Of a DNA stretch of 64,000 bases, positions 47,254 to 56,191 are shown one piece after another. The position numbers and the translations under genes are program-made. The stretch comes from Pseudoalteromonas prydzensis. Its GTDB lineage: Bacteria > Pseudomonadota > Gammaproteobacteria > Enterobacterales > Alteromonadaceae. The notes beneath the pieces are model-generated. The model ran no database searches, was not told where the DNA came from, and was given only the letters and a program-made list of their open reading frames with translations. Within the stretch, counting starts at the first letter, position 1. The number at the start of each line of letters is the position of its first letter. The stretch covers positions 1 through 64,000 of the forward strand of contig NZ_BDDT01000005.1 in the NCBI RefSeq assembly GCF_001661495.1, written 5' to 3'.

Positions 47254-47401
47254 CGTGTTACTGCCAAATAATGAAAGTTGGTTAAAACACCACTAACGCT
47301 TTGCTTAGAGCTTATTTTACCGAGTTGTTGTCTTGTTTTTAATGCATGTTTAAAATTATGGTACGCGAGCGTAGCACTTTATTTCGTGGGTAAGATTATT
47401 G

Positions 47402-47414
47402 ATTGACGGTCAAT
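47402..47414. promoter_or_regulatory. Inverted repeat covering the -35 box (candidate operator)
   Basis: ATTGAC-G-GTCAAT is a perfect 6+1+6 inverted repeat. It includes the -35 hexamer of the promoter at 47403-47431, so a protein bound here would block RNA polymerase. Confidence 0.5.
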
Positions 47415-47431
47415 TTGATAAAATGTATTAT
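47403..47431 (+). promoter_or_regulatory. Putative sigma70 promoter of the acylase/NRPS operon
   Basis: TTGACG, a 17-nt spacer and TATTAT: five of six -35 bases and five of six -10 bases match consensus at optimal spacing. Transcription would start near 47438, leaving a leader of about 230 nt before the acylase start at 47667. The leader holds a short tandem repeat and a hairpin. Confidence 0.65.
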
Positions 47432-47479
47432 TGAATTTGTTAAGTTTTTATTCATATTTAGTTAGATTTTTGGAAGTTT

Positions 47480-47506
47480 GAGGCGTTGAGGCGTTGAGGC
47501 GTTGAG
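47480..47506 (+). repeat. Tandem 8-bp repeat GAGGCGTT, about 3.4 copies
   Basis: Three full GAGGCGTT units and a partial GAG, without interruption, in the leader of the acylase/NRPS operon. Slippage could vary copy number and alter leader structure; there is no evidence that it does. Confidence 0.85.
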
Positions 47507-47568
47507 TGAAAAATCAAATGTCATTCTGTTTTTTCTTGTTAAGAAAAGCATACAGTTAATTAAATAGA

Positions 47569-47588
47569 TTAAACCTCTCTGGGTTTAA
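47569..47588 (+). promoter_or_regulatory. Leader hairpin upstream of the acylase gene
   Basis: TTAAACC - TCTCTG - GGTTTAA forms a 7-bp perfect stem in the untranslated leader, 78 nt before the start codon. It has no T tract, so it is not a classical terminator and may be a control or mRNA-stability element. Confidence 0.4.
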
Positions 47589-47666
47589 GCGCTATTACAC
47601 ACATTTTGGGTAGCAGGAATTGATCCTCAGAATTTTCTGAAGAGACCATAATAAAAGGGATTAGTA

Positions 47667-50066
47667 ATGTTTAAGTATTTTAAAATTGCGATTGCGACTT
47701 TGCTTGTTATCGGCTCAGGTTTAATCGCATATTTGTTTACCATCGTGCAATTAAGCGTACCTGAACTTGATGGTACGTTAACCGTAGACTCTCTCCAGCA
47801 AGGCGTATCAATAGCACGGGATGAACGCGGTTATCCCACGATAAAGGCGAAAAATACCCATGATGCAATGTTCAGTATGGGATTTCTGCATGCGCAAGAA
47901 CGTTTCTTTCAAATGGACATGTACCGGCGGACTGCAGCGGGGGAGTTAGCAGAACTATTTGGAAGTGGGGTTGTAGAAAAAGATAAACAAGCTAGATTAC
48001 ATCGCTTTCGTCACCGTGCAAAAATCGCGCTTTCCAAGTTACCTAAAGAACAAAGAAACCTATTAAAATTTTACACTCGTGGTATCAATGAAGGTTTGAC
48101 TCAACTTGATGGTATCCCATATGAATATCGCATTTTATTCTCTACGCCACAGCCCTGGCAAGAAGAGGATTCTTTACTGGTTAATATGGTGATGTATATG
48201 TTGCTCCAGCCTCACTCGAAGCTGGATCCTGAATTGATTAATCAAACTGCTCAGCAAATTTACGGTAAAGATTATTCAGATTTTCTCCTGGCAAAAACTT
48301 CAGATTGGGACGCACCCGTAGATAAATCCGTAATGCCTTTAGCTGGCTTTGATGCCATTCGAGGGCTGATGGCCTCAGCTAATGTAGCTGCTAATCGTGA
48401 TAATCTTGACAAATACGACGAAACGTCTGGTCACAACGAATCCCAAGTTGGTAGTAACAGCTGGGTTGTTTCCTCCGCATTTAAGAATAACGGCAGGGCA
48501 ATTCTTGCAAATGATATGCACTTGCCTCTCACGGTGCCTAATAGCTGGTACGCAATGACTGTTGAATTTGAAGAGGGGGGGCAAGCCCATAAAGCAACTG
48601 GTGTTACTATCCCTGGAATGCCTGTTATAGCTGCTGGTAGCAACGGCCAATTGGCGTGGGGATTGTCAAATTCAAATGGTGACTGGAATGATCTCGTTGA
48701 ATTGGAGCTAGTGGGAGAGGATTCCTACAAGACGGATAATGGTGTACAAAAAATATCAGTGACAGAAGAAACGATCGCAGTAAAAGGGAGCTCTCCTGTT
48801 GTATTGAAGGTTCGTGAAACTGATTGGGGGCCAATTATCAGTTCGAAGTCAGATGAGAAGCAGTATGCCATGAGCTGGGTTGCGCATTTTCCTGAGGCAA
48901 ATAACTTAAACGCCTGGTATTTATCTACAGCGGACTCTATTAATGACGCGGTTAATATCGCTGCGCGCTCTGGTATACCTCAAATGAATATCGTGTTTGC
49001 TGATGATTCCGGGAATACAGCTTGGACAATCCTTGGAAGAATTCCTCGTCGTGTGGGGTACAGTGGTGAGTTACCGAGTGAGCGTCATACTGGCAAACAG
49101 TATTGGGATGGCTGGCTTGAAGCTGATGAATATCCAACCTTAAATTCAACAAATTCTCCCGTCATTTGGACTGCGAACAATCGTGTTGTTGGGGGAGAAG
49201 AATTGCTTCCTATGGGCGTTGGTGCACAATATGCGCTAGGTGTTCGAGCTAGTCGAATTAGAAATGTACTTGATTCCATGCCGGCCGTTAACGAACAAGC
49301 GATGCAAGAATTGCAATTGGACAAAACTGCGATTTTGATGAATCGATGGCAAGCTCTTATGCTAAAAACAATCGGAAAAATCGAAGATAAAACTATTCGG
49401 GAACAATTGCATAAAAATGTCTCATCTTGGGATGGAACGGCTAATAAAGATTCTGTGGGCTATCGTATGATCAGAGCATTCCGCAGTATAGTCGCTGAGC
49501 GTACAATGAAGATGTTAGGCGCAAAGCTACTGGCAAAGAACCCAGCCATACAATGGTCAGATCTTACTAAGCAATGGGAGTCACCAGTATGGGCTCTGTT
49601 GCAGGCGCAGCCAGAGGATTATGTGCCAGATAACCGTGCAACTTGGGACGAATTTTTAACAACGGTGGCAATTGAAGAAACATATAACTTTTACATCAAA
49701 GCCTATAATGGTGATTTGACTGCGGCAACTTGGGGAACGGTTAATCGGTTAAAATTGTCTCATCCATTAGCAAATGTTTTACCGTTAGGCTGGTTATTGA
49801 ACTTTCCGGAGCAAGCGCAAAGTGGAGATAAAAATGTGCCTGTTGCCCAGTTATTAAACTTTGGTGCTTCCGTACGCATCGTTGTTTCTCCTGGTCAGGA
49901 AGAAAAAGGCTCGTTAACCATGCCAGTTGGGCAGGCGGGTAATCCATTTGCTCCTTATTATGGCAATGGCCATGAGCAATGGAGAACGGGGCAGACATTG
50001 CCATTTCTTCCGGGTGCACCGATTTATAAACTCGCACTTCAGCCGAAATCGTCTCAGGTTGAGTAA
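47667..50066 (+). CDS. Penicillin-acylase-family Ntn hydrolase (PvdQ-like)
   Basis: A 799-aa acylase of the N-terminal-nucleophile family, anchored or exported by an N-terminal helix (about 7-28). The precursor is cut autocatalytically before the nucleophile: Gly262-Ser263 in QVGSNSWVVSS, so Ser263 becomes the N-terminus of the beta subunit. Other family blocks: ARDERGYPTIKAKNTHDAMF, MGFLHAQERFFQMDMYRR, LANDMHLPLTVPNSWY and WTANNRVV. Relatives include PvdQ, which removes the fatty acid from the pyoverdine precursor in the periplasm, and AHL-cleaving acylases. Directly upstream of NRPS 1 whose first domain looks like an acylating C domain, so a deacylation role in maturation is likely. Confidence 0.85.
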   Translation: MFKYFKIAIATLLVIGSGLIAYLFTIVQLSVPELDGTLTVDSLQQGVSIARDERGYPTIKAKNTHDAMFSMGFLHAQERFFQMDMYRRTAAGELAELFGSGVVEKDKQARLHRFRHRAKIALSKLPKEQRNLLKFYTRGINEGLTQLDGIPYEYRILFSTPQPWQEEDSLLVNMVMYMLLQPHSKLDPELINQTAQQIYGKDYSDFLLAKTSDWDAPVDKSVMPLAGFDAIRGLMASANVAANRDNLDKYDETSGHNESQVGSNSWVVSSAFKNNGRAILANDMHLPLTVPNSWYAMTVEFEEGGQAHKATGVTIPGMPVIAAGSNGQLAWGLSNSNGDWNDLVELELVGEDSYKTDNGVQKISVTEETIAVKGSSPVVLKVRETDWGPIISSKSDEKQYAMSWVAHFPEANNLNAWYLSTADSINDAVNIAARSGIPQMNIVFADDSGNTAWTILGRIPRRVGYSGELPSERHTGKQYWDGWLEADEYPTLNSTNSPVIWTANNRVVGGEELLPMGVGAQYALGVRASRIRNVLDSMPAVNEQAMQELQLDKTAILMNRWQALMLKTIGKIEDKTIREQLHKNVSSWDGTANKDSVGYRMIRAFRSIVAERTMKMLGAKLLAKNPAIQWSDLTKQWESPVWALLQAQPEDYVPDNRATWDEFLTTVAIEETYNFYIKAYNGDLTAATWGTVNRLKLSHPLANVLPLGWLLNFPEQAQSGDKNVPVAQLLNFGASVRIVVSPGQEEKGSLTMPVGQAGNPFAPYYGNGHEQWRTGQTLPFLPGAPIYKLALQPKSSQVE

Positions 50067-50200
50067 TTGTTTGACATACAAATGATATGTAGTTTTTTGA
50101 ATTAATAAGTATGACGCTCATCTAGGTAAGCACTAAACGTTTGGGGTGCGCCCATATCGTCATTGGGTTTTATCACACAGAAAGCTAAAAGGAAGTAAAC

Positions 50201-53200
50201 ATGCGGTTTAAGAAACATGGCTTGACACTAACACAGTTGGATATATTTCTGGATCAGGATAAGTATCCTACGTTGCCATTGTATAACGTCGGTGGTTATG
50301 TCGAAATAGCGTCAGCCGTTTCTTTAGATAAGTTTAAGCAGGCGTTTTCGCAGCAAGTTAAACTGCATGATGCTTTCTATCTACGTTTTATAAAGGCTAA
50401 TGGGGGCATTGAGCAGTACGTATCTACAGACGAAATAGAGCTGTTAGTGCACGACTTCTCAAATCATACGGATCCTGAAATCGAAGCCCAAGCGCTATTT
50501 AAGCAGTGTTACCAACAAATATTTAATATCGAAAAGAGCATATTACATCACTCTGGGCTGATTAAGCTTGGGGAAGCGAGATATTGGTATTATAGCGTTT
50601 CACATCACTTAATAATGGATGGCTGGGCATACGCCATTTGGGTTAAAAATCTGATCCAGCGCTACATGTATTTGGTCGAACTAGACACAGACGCACCGAG
50701 TAATGAGCCCATTTCGTTTATCGAAAATATTGCAAAGCAAGTCGATTATATCAAGAGTGAAAAATACCAAAATTCATTGCAATATTGGGTTTCGGAAATT
50801 AACGAATTGAGCGACTCAGTATTAGAACCTAAGGATAATTCGGTTGAACTTGCTTTATCCAGCCGCCGAGTCGTTAAAAATATATCGCATGACATCTATC
50901 AACAGTGGCAGCTTGTTGCTGAAGCGATGAATGGTCAAGTGCATCATCTTATATTGGCATTGCTTTATATTTATTTCCGGCGCACTTCAGGAAAAGAGGT
51001 TATTGCCATCGGATTACCCTCCCGAAATCGTAGTGGGCGCGAAAAAGATGTAGTAGGGTCTTTTGTTAGTGTTCGGCCATTATGTATGACGGCCAAGAGC
51101 GATGCTGGTGTTAGAGACATCATTAATATGTTGAAAAAGAAACTCACCACAAATTCTCGTCATCAAAAAGTGCCTTTGCATAAAATCATTGAGTCTATCG
51201 ACGCTGGTCGCTTGAATAATGGACGACTCTTTGATATTCAGTTTAATTATCAATTGCTGGATTATAATATTGGTAATGAACACTGTCCTACCGCGACGTA
51301 TTTCTTATCCAATAATTGTGAAAGAACACCATTTACTTTCAATATTTGTGAGTATGGAGAGCATCAAGACGTTCAGCTGCAAATTGATACCAATGACGCA
51401 TACTTTGAGCCGGGGGAAGGTGAGTTATTAATGGAGCGCTTTCTTCACATGCTGGAACAAGTAAGTTCGGACAGTGAGGTTTTGTCTTCAGATATTGAAA
51501 TTATACCGGCGAAAGAAATAAGCAAGATCAATAGCTGGGCTTATAAAGAGACAACGGCACCACTTAACAAACGATTAGAGCAACTCTTTGATGACATTGC
51601 TCACCGTTACCCCAATAAAATTGCAGTTGTTCAAAATGATGAGCAACTGACGTATAAAGAACTGGAGCAAAAATCGAATCAGCTTGCTAACTGGATTAAT
51701 GAACAAACGAGTAATAATCAAGCACCGATAGGCCTAGCTTATAAAAGCTCTCCTGCATTTATTATTGCTATGCTTGCCGTATTAAAAGCGGGCAGAGCCT
51801 ATATGCCCTTGGATCGTACTTATCCTCAGTCTAGGCTTCGACAAATGATTGAGTTAAGCAAAATGGAGTTTGCGCTTACAGATCATCAGAGTTTCGCGAA
51901 AGAAAATGCGGATGCCAACATACAGTACATTGGCGAGTCTCAATGGCAACAAACATTGTCCAAATATCCCGTTGCCCTAAACGTTGTCGATAATGAAAGT
52001 GACATTGCTTACGTTATGTTTACTTCGGGCTCTACAGGAAAGCCGAAGGGAGTGGTTGTACCACATAAAGGTATCGTGCGTCTGGTCATCAATCCTGATT
52101 ATATTTCCCTAAGTGAACAAACCCGTACGCTTCTGCTATGTAAGCTATCTTTTGACGTGAGCACTTTTGAGATATGGGCTCCATTGCTTAATGGTGGTCA
52201 GTTAGTGATATATCCTGATTGTGATTTGACGTTTTCTCATTTGACTGAGGTCTTGACGGAGAAGAACGTCAATACATTGTGGTTAACCGCCGCTTTATTT
52301 GATGGCTGGATACAATCGACGGATGTAGTACCTGAAAATCTAGAATATGTTATGGCTGGCGGTGATGTTTTTTCTCCGCATTCTGTAAGAAAGCTTTTTG
52401 CACTACACCCCAAAGTGGCATTCATCAATGGCTATGGTCCAACGGAGAATACGACATTTAGTACTTGTTGCACGTTTGATGGCCGCGCAAAAATAGGCAC
52501 GAAAATTCCGATAGGCCAACCCATTGCAGGGTCAAGCGTGTATGTGGTCAATGAATCTGAGCAGTTACAACCGATCGGCGTTGTTGGGGAGCTATTAGTT
52601 GGTGGACATGGTCTGGCGACAGGATATTTAAATGCTGAGGAACTGACAAAAGAACGATTTATTGTACGTGATTTTGGTCTGGGCTCCGAGGCAGTATATC
52701 GAACCGGTGATTTGGTCTATAGGAAACAGGATGGAAACATTGAATATGTTGGCCGAGGAGATCAACAGGTAAAAGTCAGAGGGTTTCGCATTGAACTCGC
52801 GGAAATAGAAACCCGTTTGGCGTCTATGGATATCGTAAAAGATAGTGCCGTGGTGTGTAAAGGTGGTATCCAGTTAATTGCCTTTGTTGTCAGAGAGGCC
52901 ATGGTAGATAACGCTGAGTATACCAGTGCTCAAGACGCTGATTTTATAAAAACAGTTTACGATTTTGCGCAGGAAAATTTACCGGCTTACATGTTACCAA
53001 GTCGAATAATATCGATTGATGCATTGCCCGTAACGGCTAATGGGAAGTTAGACAGAAAGCCTCTTTTGCTACGAGCCCAACAAATCAATGATTTTGAAGA
53101 TTATGTAGCGCCAGGCAATTCTATCGAGGAAGCGATCCAAAGTATTTGCCAGCAGTACCTGGGTGAAAGAGTCAGTATCAAGGCAAATTTTTTCGATCTT

Positions 53201-55057
53201 GGTGGTAACTCAATTACAGCGATGAGAATGGTTGGCGATATAACTCAACGTTTAAATGTGGAAGTTACTACCTCCAGTATTTTTAAATACCCTAGCGTTG
53301 AGGTGATGGCAAATTATATCGCGTCTTTGCATGGTACTGAAACGCCTGAAAAGACACAAATACGTGCGCTCGGTCATTCTGGTGTTGTTCCACTGGCGCT
53401 AATACAGCAACAGTTTTGGCAAGAGCATGCGCTGTTTGGTGAAACGTCAAAATACAATTTACCAGGGTGTTTTCAAATTAATGGGTCATTTGACATTCTA
53501 GCTTTTGAGCAAGCGGTTGAGGTGCTCATTGAACGGCATCAGGTGCTTCGCACCACATACTCTGGTACGGCTGAATCCCCTGTGGCCACGGTTAATGCCG
53601 ATTGTAAGTTACGCTTGGTGCAACACGATTTTCGCCATATATCCAATGATCAACAGCTATTACGGGTGGACGAGATTTTTCAACAAGAGATCCAAACACC
53701 ATTTAATTTAGCAACGGATAAGATGATTCGTGGGCAAGTCATGGTAATCAGCGATACGCAATGTTTTCTTTGCCTTACTCTTCATCACATTGCGGTGGAT
53801 GGGTGGTCATTAAATATAATATTTTCTGAACTTGAGTTGTATTATCGCGATATTCTCAATTCTGGTGTTGCTAGATACAAGTTGCCGGCACTTCAATATT
53901 CCGATTTTTCTCACTGGCAGTCTCAGTATTTGAAAGGGAAGAAACATGATGAACATATTTCGTATTGGGAAAGGTATTTGGAAAATATCCCGCAGGTTCA
54001 CTCGTTACCAACTGATTTTAAGCGACCACGCCAAACGAGTCATCAAGGTGTAATACATTATCAATATTATGATCGCACGGTATTGGAAGGTATAAATAAT
54101 TTGGTCGTAGAGCAAAGAACGACCACATTTAATTTTCTTCAATTAATGTTTTCTATGCTACTTGGCCATTGGGGGCAACAGGATGATGTTGTTTTAGGTA
54201 CGCCTATTGCTGGAAGGGAACAACAAGAGCTAGTCGACCTTGTTGGGTGTTTTACAAATACCATGGTGTTGCGCAATAATATTGACTCGCGAATGAGCTT
54301 TTTGCAGTTGTTAAAAATGTCTCATCAAGGATGGTTAAATAATTTAGAACATCAACAAGTACCATTTGATGAAATACTCAGTGCTTTGCAGTTGAAAAGA
54401 GTGCAGGGTGTTCATCCGGTTTTTCAAATTTGGTTTGTATTACATGATCAAGCGGCTCCAGGGCAAGCATTTACGTTACCTGGCGTTGAGATAGAGCAAA
54501 GATTATCAACTCAGCGTATGGTTAAATTTGATTTAATGTTGAGTGCGAGTATTTGTGATAATCAGCTTTGCTTGGAATGGCAATATAGCGAGGATCTATT
54601 TACTGCCGATAGTATTAATAAACTCTCGGTTGTTATGGCTGAGCTACTGAAACTGACGCTAAACGATCCTAATCGTCCTGTAGGGGAGCTGTTTAGTTTG
54701 TTAGAGCAACCGCCTCGCTCAGAAAACGATTGTGTTGATATTAAAAGTGAGAAAACTCAAATTGTAACATCCAAGAACATACCGGAAAAACAATTACAAA
54801 ATGAAATTCAGGCTATCTGGAAGGCTTTATTTAAAACGGACACTATTAGTGCCACAACGGGTTTTCTCGATGCTGGTGCCAACGCTTTGCTGGCAAATGA
54901 GTTCTGTAATGAACTTAAATTGGTTGCAGGCGTGGATATACCGCAGAGTATTTTGATGGGGAATCCAACAATTGAACAATTAGAATTGTTGATAGCAGAA
55001 GAGCTTTCGATGCCCAAACAGAAACTTGTCGAAGACAGTATAGAACTAGAGTTTTAA
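50201..55057 (+). CDS. Nonribosomal peptide synthetase 1: C-A-T-C-T*
   Basis: 1,618 aa. C1 (about 1-430) has HHLIMDG at 135-141 and starts right at the N-terminus without a loading A domain, with LTQLDIFLDQDKYPTLPLYN then VGGYVEI, as in acylating starter C domains. A1 (about 455-950) reads FTSGSTGKPKG, NGYGPTE, YRTGDLV, NGKLDRK; its specificity residues read D-V-F-W-V-A-G-T-F-K, closest to Val-type codes but uncertain. T1 has Ser1004 in LGGNS. C2 (about 1063-1500) has intact HHIAVDG at 1195-1201. The C-terminal carrier-like domain (about 1530-1605) has GANA in place of GGHS, so Ser is Ala1562. The tail VEDSIELEF is acidic, like docking tails. Gap to the hydroxylase gene is 14 nt. Confidence 0.9.
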   Translation: MRFKKHGLTLTQLDIFLDQDKYPTLPLYNVGGYVEIASAVSLDKFKQAFSQQVKLHDAFYLRFIKANGGIEQYVSTDEIELLVHDFSNHTDPEIEAQALFKQCYQQIFNIEKSILHHSGLIKLGEARYWYYSVSHHLIMDGWAYAIWVKNLIQRYMYLVELDTDAPSNEPISFIENIAKQVDYIKSEKYQNSLQYWVSEINELSDSVLEPKDNSVELALSSRRVVKNISHDIYQQWQLVAEAMNGQVHHLILALLYIYFRRTSGKEVIAIGLPSRNRSGREKDVVGSFVSVRPLCMTAKSDAGVRDIINMLKKKLTTNSRHQKVPLHKIIESIDAGRLNNGRLFDIQFNYQLLDYNIGNEHCPTATYFLSNNCERTPFTFNICEYGEHQDVQLQIDTNDAYFEPGEGELLMERFLHMLEQVSSDSEVLSSDIEIIPAKEISKINSWAYKETTAPLNKRLEQLFDDIAHRYPNKIAVVQNDEQLTYKELEQKSNQLANWINEQTSNNQAPIGLAYKSSPAFIIAMLAVLKAGRAYMPLDRTYPQSRLRQMIELSKMEFALTDHQSFAKENADANIQYIGESQWQQTLSKYPVALNVVDNESDIAYVMFTSGSTGKPKGVVVPHKGIVRLVINPDYISLSEQTRTLLLCKLSFDVSTFEIWAPLLNGGQLVIYPDCDLTFSHLTEVLTEKNVNTLWLTAALFDGWIQSTDVVPENLEYVMAGGDVFSPHSVRKLFALHPKVAFINGYGPTENTTFSTCCTFDGRAKIGTKIPIGQPIAGSSVYVVNESEQLQPIGVVGELLVGGHGLATGYLNAEELTKERFIVRDFGLGSEAVYRTGDLVYRKQDGNIEYVGRGDQQVKVRGFRIELAEIETRLASMDIVKDSAVVCKGGIQLIAFVVREAMVDNAEYTSAQDADFIKTVYDFAQENLPAYMLPSRIISIDALPVTANGKLDRKPLLLRAQQINDFEDYVAPGNSIEEAIQSICQQYLGERVSIKANFFDLGGNSITAMRMVGDITQRLNVEVTTSSIFKYPSVEVMANYIASLHGTETPEKTQIRALGHSGVVPLALIQQQFWQEHALFGETSKYNLPGCFQINGSFDILAFEQAVEVLIERHQVLRTTYSGTAESPVATVNADCKLRLVQHDFRHISNDQQLLRVDEIFQQEIQTPFNLATDKMIRGQVMVISDTQCFLCLTLHHIAVDGWSLNIIFSELELYYRDILNSGVARYKLPALQYSDFSHWQSQYLKGKKHDEHISYWERYLENIPQVHSLPTDFKRPRQTSHQGVIHYQYYDRTVLEGINNLVVEQRTTTFNFLQLMFSMLLGHWGQQDDVVLGTPIAGREQQELVDLVGCFTNTMVLRNNIDSRMSFLQLLKMSHQGWLNNLEHQQVPFDEILSALQLKRVQGVHPVFQIWFVLHDQAAPGQAFTLPGVEIEQRLSTQRMVKFDLMLSASICDNQLCLEWQYSEDLFTADSINKLSVVMAELLKLTLNDPNRPVGELFSLLEQPPRSENDCVDIKSEKTQIVTSKNIPEKQLQNEIQAIWKALFKTDTISATTGFLDAGANALLANEFCNELKLVAGVDIPQSILMGNPTIEQLELLIAEELSMPKQKLVEDSIELEF
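54790..55020 (+). other. Degenerate carrier domain (T*) at the C-terminus of NRPS 1
   Basis: Residues about 1530-1607. The region has carrier-domain length and helices and the surrounding pattern (IQAIWKALF, SATTGFLDAGANALLANEF, VDIPQSILMGNPTIEQLELL), but the phosphopantetheine site reads A-G-A-N-A-L-L instead of L-G-G-x-S-L-L. Ala1562 replaces the attachment serine, so it cannot be loaded. It probably has a structural or docking role. Confidence 0.85.
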
Positions 55058-55071
55058 GGAAATAGCAGGAA

Positions 55072-56046
55072 ATGGAAAATATAATTGATACGATAGAATA
55101 TCCGGTGGAATTATCAGGCAAAACACTAACACAATGGATTGAGCAACATCGGACTGATATTGTCAGTAAATTGGAAAGAGAAGGAGCCGTTCTGCTACGA
55201 GGACTGAACATTATAAGTAGTATGCAGTTTGGCATGAGAACTCAGGAATTATTCGGCTCTGAACTGGTGTCATATAGTAATCGTTCAACGCCACGCAAAG
55301 AGCTTAAGGGAAATGTATATACATCGACCGAATATCCGCCAGAAGAATCAATACCTTTGCATAATGAAAATGCATACTCTCACACGTGGCCAATGAAATT
55401 GGCTTTTCTTTGCTTAATTGCGCCATCTGTCGGGGGGCAAACGCCAATTGCCGACAGTCGTAGTGTTTATCGAAGTATTCCTGCACACATTCGGGAAAAA
55501 TTTGAGCAAAAGGGTGTTCTGTATCAACGAAATTATGGCAAAGTCGGGTTGCCATGGCAGGAAGTGTTTCAGGTGGAAACTCAGGCTGAGGTAGACGAAT
55601 GTTGCCGAAATGCAGGGATCCATTTTGAGTGGCAAGAAGATGGCACGTTAAAGACCTTACAAAGATGCCCTGCGGTACAAATACATCCTGTTACAGGAGA
55701 AAAAGTTTGGTTTAATCAAGCGCATTTATTTCATGTCAGCAATCATACGGCTGAGAATAGAAAGGCGCTGTTAGAGACATTTAGTTTAGATGCTTTACCT
55801 CGTCATAGTTTTTATGGTGATGGGGAGCCTATTGAAGAAGAGTATCTTGACGTTATTCGTCAGGTTTTTCTTTCAGAAAAAATAATGTTTTCATGGCAAC
55901 GAGGTGATCTCTTGCTCATTGATAATATGCTTTATTGTCATGGTCGTGAACCTTTTGAAGGTAATCGTCGCATCCTCGTTTCTATGGCTGAAGCCAACTC
56001 AATCAAACAACAGGAAAAGTGTGGAGTCGAAAATGAATGTGCTTGA
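55072..56046 (+). CDS. Fe(II)/2-oxoglutarate oxygenase, SyrP/TauD-like (probable Asp beta-hydroxylase)
   Basis: A 324-aa TauD/TfdA-fold enzyme of the SyrP type, which hydroxylates carrier-bound aspartate. The metal triad is visible: H97-x-E99 in IPLHNENAYSHTWPMKLAFL and H290 in DNMLYCHGREPFEGNRRILV, with Arg299 or Arg300 for 2-oxoglutarate. Other family blocks are CLIAPSVGGQTPIADSRSVY and GVLYQRNYGK. The gene sits between two NRPS genes, 14 nt after NRPS 1 and overlapping the start of NRPS 2 by 14 nt. The first A domain of NRPS 2 has an Asp code, which supports the substrate. Product would be 3-hydroxyaspartate, a hard Fe(III) ligand. Confidence 0.85.
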   Translation: MENIIDTIEYPVELSGKTLTQWIEQHRTDIVSKLEREGAVLLRGLNIISSMQFGMRTQELFGSELVSYSNRSTPRKELKGNVYTSTEYPPEESIPLHNENAYSHTWPMKLAFLCLIAPSVGGQTPIADSRSVYRSIPAHIREKFEQKGVLYQRNYGKVGLPWQEVFQVETQAEVDECCRNAGIHFEWQEDGTLKTLQRCPAVQIHPVTGEKVWFNQAHLFHVSNHTAENRKALLETFSLDALPRHSFYGDGEPIEEEYLDVIRQVFLSEKIMFSWQRGDLLLIDNMLYCHGREPFEGNRRILVSMAEANSIKQQEKCGVENECA

Positions 56047-56191
56047 GTTGCTAAAAACAATCTCGGATAAGAATATCGATCTTCGTCTTGAAGGTGACAA
56101 GTTAAAAATCCGCGGTGACAAACAGGCGCTGGATGCTGAAATCGTAGCGGCTATACAAAAACATAAACCGCAATTAGTGGAATATCTCAGT
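56033..56191 (+). other. TubC-type N-terminal docking domain of NRPS 2
   Basis: About 53 residues with the alternating pattern VLELLKTISDKNIDLRLEGD and KLKIRGDKQALDAEIVAAIQ, ending KHKPQLVEYLS. This matches TubC N-terminal docking domains, dimeric alpha/beta folds that capture a short acidic C-terminal motif of the partner synthetase. NRPS 1 ends in such a motif. Confidence 0.85.

Larger units (their letters stand above)
46783..47666. other. 884-nt intergenic control region of the NRPS cluster
   Basis: No gene found. It separates the divergent TE/PPTase and acylase/NRPS units and holds a perfect 14-bp palindrome (47240), a strong sigma70-type promoter overlapped by an inverted repeat (47402-47431), an 8-bp tandem repeat (47480) and a hairpin (47569), each listed separately. 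I saw no clear Fur box (GATAATGATAATCATTATC type). Confidence 0.6.

Noticed and set aside
47480..47506. Tandem octamer as a CRISPR-like array
   Set aside because: Units are 8 nt with no spacers between them; this is a simple tandem repeat. No CRISPR array or cas gene was seen in the window.
46783..47666. Fur box in the NRPS control region
   Set aside because: No stretch with a convincing match to GATAATGATAATCATTATC on either strand by eye; a motif scan would be needed.
48375..49324. Minus-strand ORFs inside the acylase gene
   Set aside because: Shadows of a clear plus-strand gene with intact catalytic motifs.
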